Assembly (NCBI RefSeq): GCF_900102435.1
Contig: NZ_FNBU01000002.1
Coordinates: 62,001 to 126,000, forward strand
Origin: Sporolituus thermophilus DSM 23256
Lineage (GTDB): Bacteria; Bacillota; Negativicutes; Sporomusales; Thermosinaceae
Length of the DNA: 64,000 nt
Reading direction: 5' to 3'
Below the pieces are notes generated by a model that did not search any database, was not told where the DNA came from, and was given only the letters and a program-made list of their open reading frames with translations. Made by a program: the position numbers and the translations under genes. Positions 32,612 to 41,460 of this stretch are shown here, one piece after another (within the stretch, counting starts at the first letter, position 1; every line of letters begins with the position of its first letter).

Positions 32612-32703
32612 CTCGCTAGACACAAATCTGTCTTGACCCGTTCAGTCTTTTCCGGAAAAAGCATATAGTTATACTAGGAAGCTTTTTGCGGGAGGGATTG
32701 GAT

Positions 32704-32865
32704 ATGTCCCCATCAATACGACATGCCTGCGGCGGTAAGGCCCATCTAGTCGGCTCAAGATTGATCCTCGGCTGGAATAAATATTGCTGTGGGCGTTGCG
32801 GCGAAGTCTTCTACCGATGGGTTACAAAAAAAATGCTGACTGAAGAAACGAAAACGGGTGAATAA
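32704..32865 (+). CDS. 53-residue cysteine-rich (zinc-ribbon-like) protein
   Basis: A short gene with a very good ribosome site (GGGAGGG, 8 bases before the ATG). The product, beginning MSPSIRHACGGKAHLVGSRL, has His7 and Cys9 near the start and CCGRCG at residues 28-33, a spacing that could bind zinc, then a basic helix ending KTGE. No known family recognised. It is bounded downstream by a long hairpin. Confidence 0.55.
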   Translation: MSPSIRHACGGKAHLVGSRLILGWNKYCCGRCGEVFYRWVTKKMLTEETKTGE

Positions 32866-32871
32866 AACAGC

Positions 32872-32920
32872 TCGGCAGCACAAAGCCTGGGAGCCTAATC
32901 TCCAGACCTTGTGCTGCCGA
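32872..32920. terminator. Long bidirectional hairpin between convergent genes
   Basis: Arms TCGGCAGCACAAAGCCTGG and CCAGACCTTGTGCTGCCGA pair at 17 of 19 positions around an 11-base loop. It is located between the 53-residue gene and the aminotransferase stop; T-tracts are weak. Confidence 0.7.
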
Positions 32921-32922
32921 CT

Positions 32923-34107
32923 TTATTTCAGATGCCGCTTGAAAAGAGCACCGAGACGAGCCACACCGGTTCGAATCAGATCAGGGGTCGAGTTAGAAAA
33001 ATTAAGGCGCATAGTATTATACCCACTATCATCGGCATGGAACGGAGTACCGGGCACATAAGCTACTTTTTCCTCTTCTATTGCCACAGGGAGTAAATCA
33101 TTAGTATTAATGGTTGCGGGCAATGTTACCCAAATAAACATGCCTCCGTCTGGAACGGTCCACGTAACGCCGGACGGAAAATGCTCCTCCATAGCCGCAA
33201 GCATAACATCACGCTGCTGCCGGTACTGCTTTACAATCATGGCAATGTGCTGGTCCAACTCCTGCTCGGTCACAAATCTGTGCAGCGCCCGTTGGGTCAG
33301 AGAGTTTGTCAGGACATCGGTAAGCTGTTTAGCCGTCGCGAGTTTATCGACGATGGTCTCCGAAGCAATCGCCCAGCCTACCCTGAGTCCCGGAGCCACA
33401 ATCTTAGACACTGTGCCGGCATAGATTACCCAGTCGCCACCGGGAAAACTTTTGACGGCCGGTAAAGGCTCGCCGCTATACCGCAGTTCGCCATAAGGAT
33501 TATCCTCAATAACCGGAATTTCATGCTCTGCAGCCAATTGCGCCAATTGGCGCCGTCGCTCCACGGTCATCGTCACTCCGGTCGGGTTTTGAAAGGTGGG
33601 GTTGACATAGATGAATTTGGGACGCACCTTTTTGATTTGTTCGGCCAGTATATCTACCCGCATACCTTCCTGGTCAAGCGGAATAGGGAGAAATCTTGCC
33701 TGCGCACCTTTAAAAACCTGTACGGCCGACAAGTAGGTAGGATTTTCCAAAGCAACATAGTCGCCGGGGTCGAGCATCGTCCTGGCAATGAGATCGATTA
33801 TTTGTTGCGAGCCGTTACCAATGAGAACATTGGCTGCGGTGCACCGGATTCCCTGGCGTCCTGCGCGGTCGGCCACCCAAGCCCGCAAAGGCTCATACCC
33901 CTCAGAAATTCCATACTGCAGCGCAGCGGCTCCTTGCTCGTTAAGAACGGCTGCAAACGCGGCCGCAAGGCCTTCCACGGGAAAAGCGCGGGCAGATGGC
34001 AGTCCCCCGGCGAAAGAAATTACGTCAGAGCGCTGAGTAATTGCGAGAATGGCCTTCACGGCCGGGTTTTCCATACAAGACATCCGTTCGGCCCAATTAA
34101 TGTTCAT
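32923..34107 (-). CDS. PLP-dependent aminotransferase, 2-aminoadipate/aromatic class I type
   Basis: A 394-residue fold-type I aminotransferase without the DNA-binding domain of MocR regulators. It has VISFAGGLPSARAFP at the start, LQYGISEGYEPLRAW, NPTFQNPTGVTM, VIEDNPYGELRY and the PLP lysine in YAGTVSKIVAPGLRVGW. This set is typical of LysN-like enzymes acting on 2-aminoadipate, aromatic or branched-chain amino acids. Exact substrate unknown. ATG at 34107 is chosen over upstream starts because the MNINWAERM beginning fits the family and GTGGTTAGG precedes it. It follows the methyltransferase gene by 13 bases. Confidence 0.88.
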   Translation of the reverse strand: MNINWAERMSCMENPAVKAILAITQRSDVISFAGGLPSARAFPVEGLAAAFAAVLNEQGAAALQYGISEGYEPLRAWVADRAGRQGIRCTAANVLIGNGSQQIIDLIARTMLDPGDYVALENPTYLSAVQVFKGAQARFLPIPLDQEGMRVDILAEQIKKVRPKFIYVNPTFQNPTGVTMTVERRRQLAQLAAEHEIPVIEDNPYGELRYSGEPLPAVKSFPGGDWVIYAGTVSKIVAPGLRVGWAIASETIVDKLATAKQLTDVLTNSLTQRALHRFVTEQELDQHIAMIVKQYRQQRDVMLAAMEEHFPSGVTWTVPDGGMFIWVTLPATINTNDLLPVAIEEEKVAYVPGTPFHADDSGYNTMRLNFSNSTPDLIRTGVARLGALFKRHLK

Positions 34108-34120
34108 CCTAACCACATCC

Positions 34121-36106
34121 TTACTTAATCGAATTGGGGCTGCCCTTCTTGCCCTGCCTTTTATGCCGTGACAAGAAAAGCGCCTGTTCATAGTCTTCCA
34201 CACAATTGATTTCTTCGGCAGTCAATCCGTAAATTTGATAAACAAGCTCATCCATCCGGGCAGCGAGACGTTCCTGTTCTCTGCCGGCCATCCCGTCCCC
34301 CTGCTCGCTGCGCTGAAGACAATCTGTCATCTTCCTAACTAGGCCGTTTGCTTCTCTGATTGCCTCCGGCGTAAAACGAACAGGCAACCGTTCCAGCGTT
34401 TCAATGTCTGTCTGGGCCATAGGCCGGCCGAACTCGAGGGTAGTGACATGATAGTAAAAAGACATGAGCCGTGAATTTAGGAGCATCAGCAGATATTCCA
34501 GACTAACCTCATTATTCTTCAGAACAAAGCTGTGAATATTGTTTAAATGATAATATCCTTGCTCGTCAATGCAGGCAATAATATTATAGCCCGTTTGGCG
34601 CACCAAAATTTTGCGCTGCCGCACCACTTCCTCCCGCCATCCGCCTTTATAAAGCAGGCGAGGGTCGATATTCAGCCAATGACCTTTATATTTCAAGCCG
34701 AAACGGATAACTTGACTGCCTGAGATAAGGCCGGGCCGCCATGTTTCTCCCAGACGCGTTTGGGCAACAATGTCCTTCTGCCGCACCAGCGCGCGAATAC
34801 CGGTATGACCAACGGCAAATTTACCTAGATATATGCCGCGATCGAGTTTATCTACTAGCTTTTTGGCCGCGAGATCAAAAAAGAGGCGGAAGCGGCAGAA
34901 CACTTGCCGATTAAAGTAATCCTGCTCATACTGGCAACATGTTTTAACCAAAGGAAGCTCGGCAAAATCTTTTACGGAGTATATTTTTACAGTGTTAGCA
35001 TCACGTTTGCGCTGATCCTGCTCTTTTTCAAAAATGCCGATAGCGGAGAAACCGAGCGCTGCTTGGTGAAATACCGGGGCAGCGATGTGGACGATCGCCT
35101 TCACGGCGGTATTGTCAAGAAGATAGCGCCGCAGTTTGGAAAAATATCGCCCAAGCAAGAAACTGTCAGGAACGATGAAGCCTAACCGCCCACCGGGCTT
35201 GAGCAGTTCAATGCCGCGTTGCATAAAAAGGGCATAGTAGCTTATTTTATACTCGGCGCAAGCGGTGAAAGCCTGTCGTAAATACTTGCCGTATTCCGGA
35301 TCAAGAACCTGCCCGCCCCTAAGCCCAAAAGAAAGGTACGGCGGATTACCGACTACATAATCATAAGCGGCCGCCCAAAAGATTTTATCGCTGGACGAGC
35401 TATTATCATCCGGTCGCCGCAAACTGTCGCACTGCCTAATATTGGGGGCCAAGTCGCGGCTAGCCCCCGGCCGTTTCAGCAACAAACTTAAGGCGGCAAT
35501 TTTGGCGGCGGTACCATCAATGTCGGCGCCCCACAGATTATAGCGAATAATATGCCGGTGAATACCATCGTCTGACCAGTCAACTTCGGGATATTTTATC
35601 TGCAGGATAGGCCGGGCATCGCAAAATTTCCGCCGCAAAACGTCATAGGCTTTTACCAAGAAGTTGCCACAACCGCAGGCGGGGTCAAGCACCCGGACAT
35701 AAGGATTCTGCGTTATAACGCACGCCTCAACCGTCCAGGCCATAATAAAATCGATGATTTTCGCGGGAGTATAATAGCGCCCCCGGGCCCGCCGGCCGAT
35801 AGCCGTTCTCTCATATATCTCGCCTAAAAAAAACTCTTTACTGCGAACCTGCTTCACCCAGTCCTGCAGCGTAGCCGCCCCCAGCTGCGGCTCATAGTTT
35901 GGCTGGCCACCTTCATGGCCTAAAAACCTTTCCTCAGAAGGAATAACCAGCGCCTGGCGCCATGTGCCGTCAGGCCCGGATTGCCCTCCGGTGATAAAGG
36001 CCATTACTTTTAGCAGCCATTCATCAGTGCTCTGAACACCCTGCCGGGATAACTCGTTTTTCACAAACTCATATTCCTTGTCGAACCGCTTCCAATCTAC
36101 CATCAT
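34121..36106 (-). CDS. Adenine-specific DNA methyltransferase (Eco57I/TaqI-like), apparently solitary
   Basis: A 661-residue N6-adenine methyltransferase. Residues about 110-330 hold the catalytic domain: YYTPAKIIDFIM, SAM motif VLDPACGCGNFLVKAYD and the NPPY motif in YDYVVGNPPYLSFG. A C-terminal TaqI-type specificity region follows (HTGIRALVRQKDIV to LLMLLNSRLMSFYY). There is a short N-terminal helical part but no recognisable nuclease motif, and no restriction or BREX genes lie nearby. It may be an orphan methyltransferase or a reduced type IIG enzyme. Start ATGATG at 36106 has a weak site. Confidence 0.82.
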   Translation of the reverse strand: MMVDWKRFDKEYEFVKNELSRQGVQSTDEWLLKVMAFITGGQSGPDGTWRQALVIPSEERFLGHEGGQPNYEPQLGAATLQDWVKQVRSKEFFLGEIYERTAIGRRARGRYYTPAKIIDFIMAWTVEACVITQNPYVRVLDPACGCGNFLVKAYDVLRRKFCDARPILQIKYPEVDWSDDGIHRHIIRYNLWGADIDGTAAKIAALSLLLKRPGASRDLAPNIRQCDSLRRPDDNSSSSDKIFWAAAYDYVVGNPPYLSFGLRGGQVLDPEYGKYLRQAFTACAEYKISYYALFMQRGIELLKPGGRLGFIVPDSFLLGRYFSKLRRYLLDNTAVKAIVHIAAPVFHQAALGFSAIGIFEKEQDQRKRDANTVKIYSVKDFAELPLVKTCCQYEQDYFNRQVFCRFRLFFDLAAKKLVDKLDRGIYLGKFAVGHTGIRALVRQKDIVAQTRLGETWRPGLISGSQVIRFGLKYKGHWLNIDPRLLYKGGWREEVVRQRKILVRQTGYNIIACIDEQGYYHLNNIHSFVLKNNEVSLEYLLMLLNSRLMSFYYHVTTLEFGRPMAQTDIETLERLPVRFTPEAIREANGLVRKMTDCLQRSEQGDGMAGREQERLAARMDELVYQIYGLTAEEINCVEDYEQALFLSRHKRQGKKGSPNSIK

Positions 36107-36203
36107 CCCTATTTAGCCCATGTCGGCATCCTTGTCGTAAACTTTGTCAAATAGAATTCGGTTTCCACCAAAAAATTCCTGTCATAAATCTTAAAGTGAA
36201 CGT

Positions 36204-37004
36204 TCAGTTTGAGGTTATTTCGGAAACAAATTCCCGGTGGGCCGCATAGGCATTATGGTTATGAATCGACTCATAGTTTTCGCACTCAACCTCAAACCAC
36301 TCTACCCCTTTTAGGCGTCGTAAGGCAAGCACGAGGTCACGGAGTACGTCTTCGACAAATTTGGGGTTTTCATAAGCCCTTTCCGTCACATACTTTTCAT
36401 CTTCCCGCTTAAGTAATGGATAGACGGGGCAGCTTCCCTGCTCTTCCATCAAAGCTGCCAAATCTTCAATCCAAATGAAATGGCCTGGGCGGTGCTTGAT
36501 TTTTACCTTCATTAACCCCCGTTGATTATGAGCGCCATACTGGGATATTTCTTTGCTGCACGGACAAAGAGAAGTAAACGGCACGGCTAAGCCGAGAACA
36601 AACTTGAGGTGGGCGCCACGCAGTAAAGTACCGGAAAAAAGACAATCACAATCCAAATAACTCTTTAAACCGCTTATCGGCGCCCGTTTTTCAAGGAAAT
36701 ATTTAAAGTTAATATCAATATCAGCCCGCTGCGCATCAAGGCGGTGCATTATATCGCCGAGAATGTACTCCATTTCCCGGTAAGATACAGGTTTCTGACT
36801 CCATTCATTTAACACTTCGATAAACCGGCTCATATGCGTACCCTTATATTCTTTAGGCAGGTCAACCGTTAGCTTTATTTTAGCCAATACGGACTGAAAA
36901 CTACCGTTTTTGGTTTTGATGAGAAAGGGAAGGTCAACATCACTTACGCCGACCTTTTGGATGGCTATGCCGCGCATATCCGCCGCATTTTGCACATCTT
37001 TCAT
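36204..37004 (-). CDS. folE2: GTP cyclohydrolase FolE2 (GCYH-IB)
   Basis: A 266-residue type IB GTP cyclohydrolase, the zinc-independent form that makes dihydroneopterin triphosphate for folate or queuosine-type pathways. The active-site segment is FTSLCPCSKEISQYGAHNQR, with the catalytic Cys, and the C-terminus has YESIHNHNAYA. FolE2 can use Mn2+ or Fe2+ and is often kept for zinc limitation. Single gene, with no folate neighbours. Confidence 0.94.
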   Translation of the reverse strand: MKDVQNAADMRGIAIQKVGVSDVDLPFLIKTKNGSFQSVLAKIKLTVDLPKEYKGTHMSRFIEVLNEWSQKPVSYREMEYILGDIMHRLDAQRADIDINFKYFLEKRAPISGLKSYLDCDCLFSGTLLRGAHLKFVLGLAVPFTSLCPCSKEISQYGAHNQRGLMKVKIKHRPGHFIWIEDLAALMEEQGSCPVYPLLKREDEKYVTERAYENPKFVEDVLRDLVLALRRLKGVEWFEVECENYESIHNHNAYAAHREFVSEITSN

Positions 37005-37045
37005 GCCAATCGCTCCTCAGCCGTCATATTCTCCAACGCGGCCGG

Positions 37046-37975
37046 TCAATACAACTCATCCGCTGTTTTAAAATGAAGTTTCGCTACATTACTCAAGCAA
37101 TTCTTACCGTAGCGTTGGGCAAAGGTCCGTGCCGCATCGGTCACCGCCGCGGACGCACCTTTCGGGAAATCCATTTTATACTGCTCCCGAAATAGTTCAA
37201 TCCAGTGCAAAAATCGCTCCCGGGCCAAAATTGAAGCCGCGGCGACGGCTACGTTTTTCTCGGCTTTTGGCGCCTGCACCAGCGTGATTTCCCGCCCTTT
37301 GACAAAGAGCCGGGAACGAATAAGGCTCTCGTCAGCAAATTTGTCCACCAAAGCAAAGCGACAGGGCGCGAGGGTCAACACTTCTTCGATGGCGCTGGCA
37401 TGGGCCCATGCCAGCAAGTGATTTAAATTTTTCCCTTCCGCCCGAAATCGCTGATATAAAACATTATATTTTGCCGGCGTAATTTCGACCTGAGCAAACC
37501 GACCATTACAAATTTCACGGATACGCGGGGCCAGCGCCTTGACCTTTTCGTCGCTCAGCAATTTGCTGTCACGCACGCCGCTGGCGCTAAGCGCTGCCGC
37601 CGTAGCCACGTCCACCATCACCGCGGCAATAACCAACGGGCCAAAAAAATCGCCTTTACCTGACTCATCTGAGCCAATCCAGCGGTTATCAAAATCCGGC
37701 ACCCCCTCAAAACCCGGTGGATTGCCGTCCGCGGCCCGACCGAAAACGAGATCGTTGGCAATTTTTTCGACCCTGTCTTTTAACGGGGAAGCTGCACCGC
37801 CGACGGTAATGCTAATACCTTTTTTACCGCTATAAATATTAACGGCTGTTTTGTGTCGGTTATCTGTCACCACTATTTGCAAACCATACGGTATTACTCG
37901 CTCGTCCGCGACAGACAGTTCTTCCAGCGCCAATGCCTGCTGCAATGCAGCGCGGGTTTCTTCCAAACTGTTCAT
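37046..37975 (-). CDS. rnhC: Ribonuclease HIII
   Basis: A 309-residue RNase HIII that cleaves RNA in RNA/DNA hybrids. The N-terminal TBP-like domain (about 1-95) is followed by the catalytic domain starting WIGSDESGKGDFFGPLVIAA, where Asp and Glu residues bind the metals; later acidic residues are in SGVRDSKLLSDEK and ALVDKFAD. It overlaps larC by 4 bases (ATGA) and is transcribed after it. RNase HIII is typical of Firmicutes. Confidence 0.95.
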   Translation of the reverse strand: MNSLEETRAALQQALALEELSVADERVIPYGLQIVVTDNRHKTAVNIYSGKKGISITVGGAASPLKDRVEKIANDLVFGRAADGNPPGFEGVPDFDNRWIGSDESGKGDFFGPLVIAAVMVDVATAAALSASGVRDSKLLSDEKVKALAPRIREICNGRFAQVEITPAKYNVLYQRFRAEGKNLNHLLAWAHASAIEEVLTLAPCRFALVDKFADESLIRSRLFVKGREITLVQAPKAEKNVAVAAASILARERFLHWIELFREQYKMDFPKGASAAVTDAARTFAQRYGKNCLSNVAKLHFKTADELY

Positions 37976-39162
37976 GGCTCACCTTTTTTGGCTATTTTTT
38001 CACTAGCTTTGGCTATAGCTGCCTGCTGGATATCTTTGAGCGGAATATGCTGCTGCCTGGCCAAACGAAGACAATCTTCATATTCCGGGGCTATATTGCA
38101 GACTTGCCCCCTGTATGAGCCAATTTTTACCGCTACCTGGCCCCAAGGGAGCTCAACGGTAGCAAAACAACGCTCCGCAGTTTCGCGTTCTACCGGATAA
38201 TACCTCACACCGAGAGTTGAAGTCTCGGTAAACAGAACTTCCAACACCGCGTCCTGTTGCTTTCTGTCCACTAGCAACGAAAGTTTGGTAGCCGGGCGTC
38301 CCTTTTTCATTATGATTGGGGTCAGCCACACATCAAGGGCTCCTTTGGCCAATAATTCATTCATCACATGGTGGTAAATCTGGGGATTTAGGTCATCAAT
38401 ATTGGCTTCCATGATTATTAGCGAAGCCGGTTCCGTCTCTGGTTTAATTTTCCCGAGAAACATTCGCACCACATTGGGAATATCAAGCTCCCATGTGCCG
38501 GCGCCATAAGCTATTTTTTCGCTGACAAAACCTTGGGGCATGCCACCGTAGCCGGCACCCAACGTAGCGATTAGCGCCGCGCCGGTAGGTGTCGTCAGCT
38601 CTTTCGCCACATCGCCGGAATAAAAGGGAATGTCACGCAGCAGCTCAGCCGTAGCCGGCGCCGGGACGGGCATCCGCCCGTGACTGCACTGGATAAAGCC
38701 GTTTCCCACATGAATTTTTGAAGTGTATATTTTGTCTACACCCAAATAATGCAGGCCGAAAACGACGCCAACAATATCAACGATAGCGTCAACCGCGCCC
38801 ACTTCGTGGAAATGAATGGCATCGACCGCAGTTCCGTGTACTTTGGCCTCTGCTTCGGCCAAGCGCCAAAATACGCGTTTGCTGTCCTCTTTCACCTTTT
38901 GGTCCAAAGTCGAGTTATCAATAATTGTCAGGATGTCGAGCAGATGCCGGTGATGATGGTGATGGTGCTCCGTTTGCACGTCAACGTATACGGCACTGAT
39001 CCCGCATTTTACTACCCGCTTCACCCTCAGTTCATAGCCGGCAATAGGCAGTTTGGCCAGTTCAGAGCGAAGCCGCTCCTCGGGCAAGCCTGCGTCCAGC
39101 AATGCGCCGAGCAGCATATTGCCACTAACCCCGGCAAAACAATCCAGATAAATTACCGTCAT
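37972..39162 (-). CDS. larC: Nickel-insertion protein LarC of the nickel-pincer cofactor pathway
   Basis: A 396-residue protein that inserts nickel into pyridinium-3,5-bisthiocarboxylic mononucleotide in a CTP-dependent reaction. It begins YLDCFAGVSGNMLLGALLD, has a histidine-rich metal-binding loop (EHHHHHHRH near residue 70), DAIHFHEVGAVDAIVDIVG, and in the second half IIMEANIDDLNPQIYHHVM. In some lactobacilli larC is split and needs a frameshift; here it is one continuous frame. It lies 4 bases after larB. Confidence 0.95.
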   Translation of the reverse strand: MTVIYLDCFAGVSGNMLLGALLDAGLPEERLRSELAKLPIAGYELRVKRVVKCGISAVYVDVQTEHHHHHHRHLLDILTIIDNSTLDQKVKEDSKRVFWRLAEAEAKVHGTAVDAIHFHEVGAVDAIVDIVGVVFGLHYLGVDKIYTSKIHVGNGFIQCSHGRMPVPAPATAELLRDIPFYSGDVAKELTTPTGAALIATLGAGYGGMPQGFVSEKIAYGAGTWELDIPNVVRMFLGKIKPETEPASLIIMEANIDDLNPQIYHHVMNELLAKGALDVWLTPIIMKKGRPATKLSLLVDRKQQDAVLEVLFTETSTLGVRYYPVERETAERCFATVELPWGQVAVKIGSYRGQVCNIAPEYEDCLRLARQQHIPLKDIQQAAIAKASEKIAKKGEP

Positions 39163-39166
39163 TTTC

Positions 39167-39919
39167 TCACCTCATATGGTTGATAATACTTGCCAGCCGG
39201 CCCGCTCCAAATCCGTTGTCGATGTTGACAACAGCCACGCCCGCCGCGCAACTATTCAGCATTGCCAATAAGGCAGCCAGGCCGCCGAAGTTGGCGCCGT
39301 AACCAACACTGGTCGGCACAGCAATAACCGGTTTTGCTACCATCCCGCCTACTACACTGGCAAGGGCGCCCTCCATACCGGCCACCACAATGAGAACATT
39401 GGCCTCTTCCAGCATCTGCCGTTGGGCGAGCAGCCGGTGAATACCAGCAACACCTACATCATACACACGCCGAACTTTGTTTCCCATGACTTCCGCCGTG
39501 ATAGCCGCTTCTTCCGCCACAGGAATATCGCTGGTGCCGGCCGTCATGACGACAATAATTCGGTCGGGGTCGGCAACCACTGGCTGCCGCTCCACGACAA
39601 TCAACCGGGCCTGCTCGTGAAACCGCGCGTCAGGGATAACGGCGGCAACAGCCTTGTACATCTCTGGCGTGGCTCGCGTTGCTAAAATGTTATGGTTATA
39701 TTTAACCAACCGCTCCATAATAGCTACTACCTGGTCAATTGTTTTACCCTGACAAAATACCACTTCCGGGAACCCTTGGCGCATCATGCGATGATGGTCA
39801 ATTTTGGCAAAATCCAAATCTTCATAGGGGAGGTTTTTCAACCGGTCTACTGCTTCATCCATCGAGATATAGCCGTCGCGAAAAGCACGGAGCGTCTCGC
39901 AGATATTATTCTTGTTCAT
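39167..39919 (-). CDS. larB: Pyridinium-3,5-biscarboxylic acid mononucleotide synthase LarB
   Basis: A 250-residue enzyme related to AIR carboxylase (PurE). It carboxylates nicotinic acid adenine dinucleotide at C5 and releases AMP, the first step of nickel-pincer cofactor synthesis. The C-terminal PurE-like domain shows VVMTAGTSDIPVAEEAAITA, YDVGVAGIHRLLAQ, VVAGMEGALASVVGGMV and AVPTSVGYGANFGGLAALL. The ATG at 39919 follows AGGAGG and overlaps larE by 14 bases. Confidence 0.94.
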   Translation of the reverse strand: MNKNNICETLRAFRDGYISMDEAVDRLKNLPYEDLDFAKIDHHRMMRQGFPEVVFCQGKTIDQVVAIMERLVKYNHNILATRATPEMYKAVAAVIPDARFHEQARLIVVERQPVVADPDRIIVVMTAGTSDIPVAEEAAITAEVMGNKVRRVYDVGVAGIHRLLAQRQMLEEANVLIVVAGMEGALASVVGGMVAKPVIAVPTSVGYGANFGGLAALLAMLNSCAAGVAVVNIDNGFGAGRLASIINHMR

Positions 39920-40730
39920 TTTTTCCTCCTGCCAGCATTTCATTCATACTGCCGGTACGGTATCCTGCCAAATCCAGAGCTACATAGGTGAACCCAAGCT
40001 GTTTCAGCCGCGTCGTTACTTCGGCGGCCCGAGCGACTAGCATCCCCATGTCCTCCTTCGGCACTTCGATGCGGGCCGTATCGCCGTGATGGCGGACCCT
40101 GAATTGTCCCGGATAAAAAGTGCGTAGAAACTCCTCCGCCATTTCTACTTGCTTAAGCCTATCCGTCGTAATTTCCAAACCGTAAGCAAGGCGTGAAACA
40201 AGACAGGCGGCGCCAGGTTTGTCCCAAGTTGAAAGTCCCCACTCCCGGGAAAGGGCTCGGATATCGGCTTTGGTCAGGCCGGCTTCGAGGAGAGGACTAC
40301 GAACCTGAGCTAACTCTCTGAGGGCCCGCAGACCGGGCCGGTAGTCGTTCAAATCATCGACATTACTGCCTTCAATGACCCAACGTAAATTCTGCTCCTG
40401 CGCCCAAGCGACCAAGGCGCCAAACCGTTCCTTTTTGCAGAAATAGCACCGCTCAGGGCTATTTACCGTAAACTCCTTTTTAGCAAGTTCGTTTGAAGGG
40501 AGGATAAAATAGGTAATACCCAGAGCCTGCGCTATCCTGCTGGCATCTTCCTGCTCCCGCTGTGACGAGGTTGGCGACACGGCTGTCACTGCTACTACCT
40601 TCTCTCCCAAAACGCGTTTTGCGGCAGCCGCTAAAAATGTGCTGTCCACTCCGCCCGAAAAAGCCACGACAGCCTGTCCCAGTTCGGCAAGAATTTTTTC
40701 CAGCTTCACCAATTTTGCTGCAGTATTCAT
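39906..40730 (-). CDS. larE: ATP-dependent sulfur transferase LarE, three-cysteine type
   Basis: A 274-residue PP-loop ATPase (VVAFSGGVDSTFLAAAAK, residues 22-39) that sulfurates the two carboxylates of the LarB product. Three cysteines are visible: Cys95 and Cys98 in ERCYFCKKE and Cys176 in PGAACLVSRLAYG. Lactobacillus LarE sacrifices Cys176 only; forms with three cysteines, as known from Thermotoga, carry a [4Fe-4S] cluster that relays sulfur catalytically. This protein has the three-cysteine pattern. An intrinsic terminator lies 22 bases before the start codon. Confidence 0.94.
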   Translation of the reverse strand: MNTAAKLVKLEKILAELGQAVVAFSGGVDSTFLAAAAKRVLGEKVVAVTAVSPTSSQREQEDASRIAQALGITYFILPSNELAKKEFTVNSPERCYFCKKERFGALVAWAQEQNLRWVIEGSNVDDLNDYRPGLRALRELAQVRSPLLEAGLTKADIRALSREWGLSTWDKPGAACLVSRLAYGLEITTDRLKQVEMAEEFLRTFYPGQFRVRHHGDTARIEVPKEDMGMLVARAAEVTTRLKQLGFTYVALDLAGYRTGSMNEMLAGGKNEQE

Positions 40731-40752
40731 AGTATTCTCCTTCCGTCAATAG

Positions 40753-40828
40753 TAAAAAAGACATAATATCCGTCTTGGAAATTATGTCTTCATGACAGCT
40801 TTTCTTAACTGTCAGCGGCTTCGACCGC
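40753..40828 (-). promoter_or_regulatory. Structured leader with terminator directly upstream of larE (possible attenuator)
   Basis: Minus strand, in order: GCGG/CCGC hairpin (40828-40815), TGACAG/CTGTCA hairpin (40814-40793), and a strong terminator AGACATAAT / ATTATGTCT (40789-40759) followed by six T. Only about 22 bases remain before the larE ATG, too few for a promoter, so larE transcription must start upstream and pass this terminator. It could be plain leaky termination of the upstream gene or a regulated attenuator. No known riboswitch core was recognised. Confidence 0.6.
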
Positions 40829-40892
40829 AAAATTCTTTTTATATAATTTTACCTTGCGAAGAAAAAATCCTGTCACCGTAGTTTAAAATAGT

Positions 40893-41372
40893 TTAATTTT
40901 GTAGTTCCGGCGATTTGGCGTTTTGCAGAATACCTTCTAACGCCTCAATAATCTTGAGCTCTGTTTCTTCAAGCAGACAGATCGCTTGGTTCAGAAGAAG
41001 CATTTGGGGATTGGTCCTTACTTTGACTTCCCGCGCGGCAAGTTCCAGATGTCCGACGGCAAGTTCCAGTTGCTCGGCCGCCATTACCTGAGTATCCAGC
41101 AATTTTTCCAGCAGCGCATGACAGTACACCTGCATAGCATCCAATGCTTGACTATAGCCTTCACCGCCTGCCTGATAACGGACAAATAAGTTAAAATGCA
41201 TCGTAAACTCTTGAAATTCTATATTACTGGCAACATTAAAATCGGTGCACAAATTGTAGATTATGCGATAAACCCGGTTAATATATGTGTTCTGGAGCTG
41301 CATCAAGGCCAAAATATTATGCAATTCACTGGTTCGGTACGATGTGAGGTGGATATGCTGCAATTCCACCAT
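40893..41372 (-). CDS. Uncharacterised helical protein, 159 residues
   Basis: Almost entirely helical, beginning MVELQHIHLTSYRTSELHN, with repeated leucine-rich amphipathic stretches (VMAAEQLELAVGHLELAAREV, LNQAICLLEETELKIIEAL). No domain recognised. Excellent ribosome site (AGGAGGTGGGG) before ATG at 41372. It lies downstream of the HD-GYP gene but is separated from it by a terminator, and upstream of the larE leader. Confidence 0.65.
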   Translation of the reverse strand: MVELQHIHLTSYRTSELHNILALMQLQNTYINRVYRIIYNLCTDFNVASNIEFQEFTMHFNLFVRYQAGGEGYSQALDAMQVYCHALLEKLLDTQVMAAEQLELAVGHLELAAREVKVRTNPQMLLLNQAICLLEETELKIIEALEGILQNAKSPELQN

Positions 41373-41460
41373 CTCCCCACCTCCTGCAAAAGTCGTCACT
41401 ATATACTATGCAGTTACTACTCATTATGTTTACAAATTCGAACTTTGACGATAAAAACAA

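Noticed and set aside
32923-34203. MocR-type transcription regulator
   Set aside because: Only the aminotransferase domain is present; no winged-helix domain upstream of it.
38935-38965. Run of histidines in LarC as a possible cloning tag artefact
   Set aside because: It is internal, in a loop where LarC proteins normally have His-rich metal-binding sequence.
37972-39162. Programmed frameshift in larC as in lactobacilli
   Set aside because: The gene is one uninterrupted 396-codon frame covering both halves.
40753-40828. NiCo or other known metal riboswitch upstream of larE
   Set aside because: The hairpins do not show the conserved core of any riboswitch I know; kept only as an unnamed leader.
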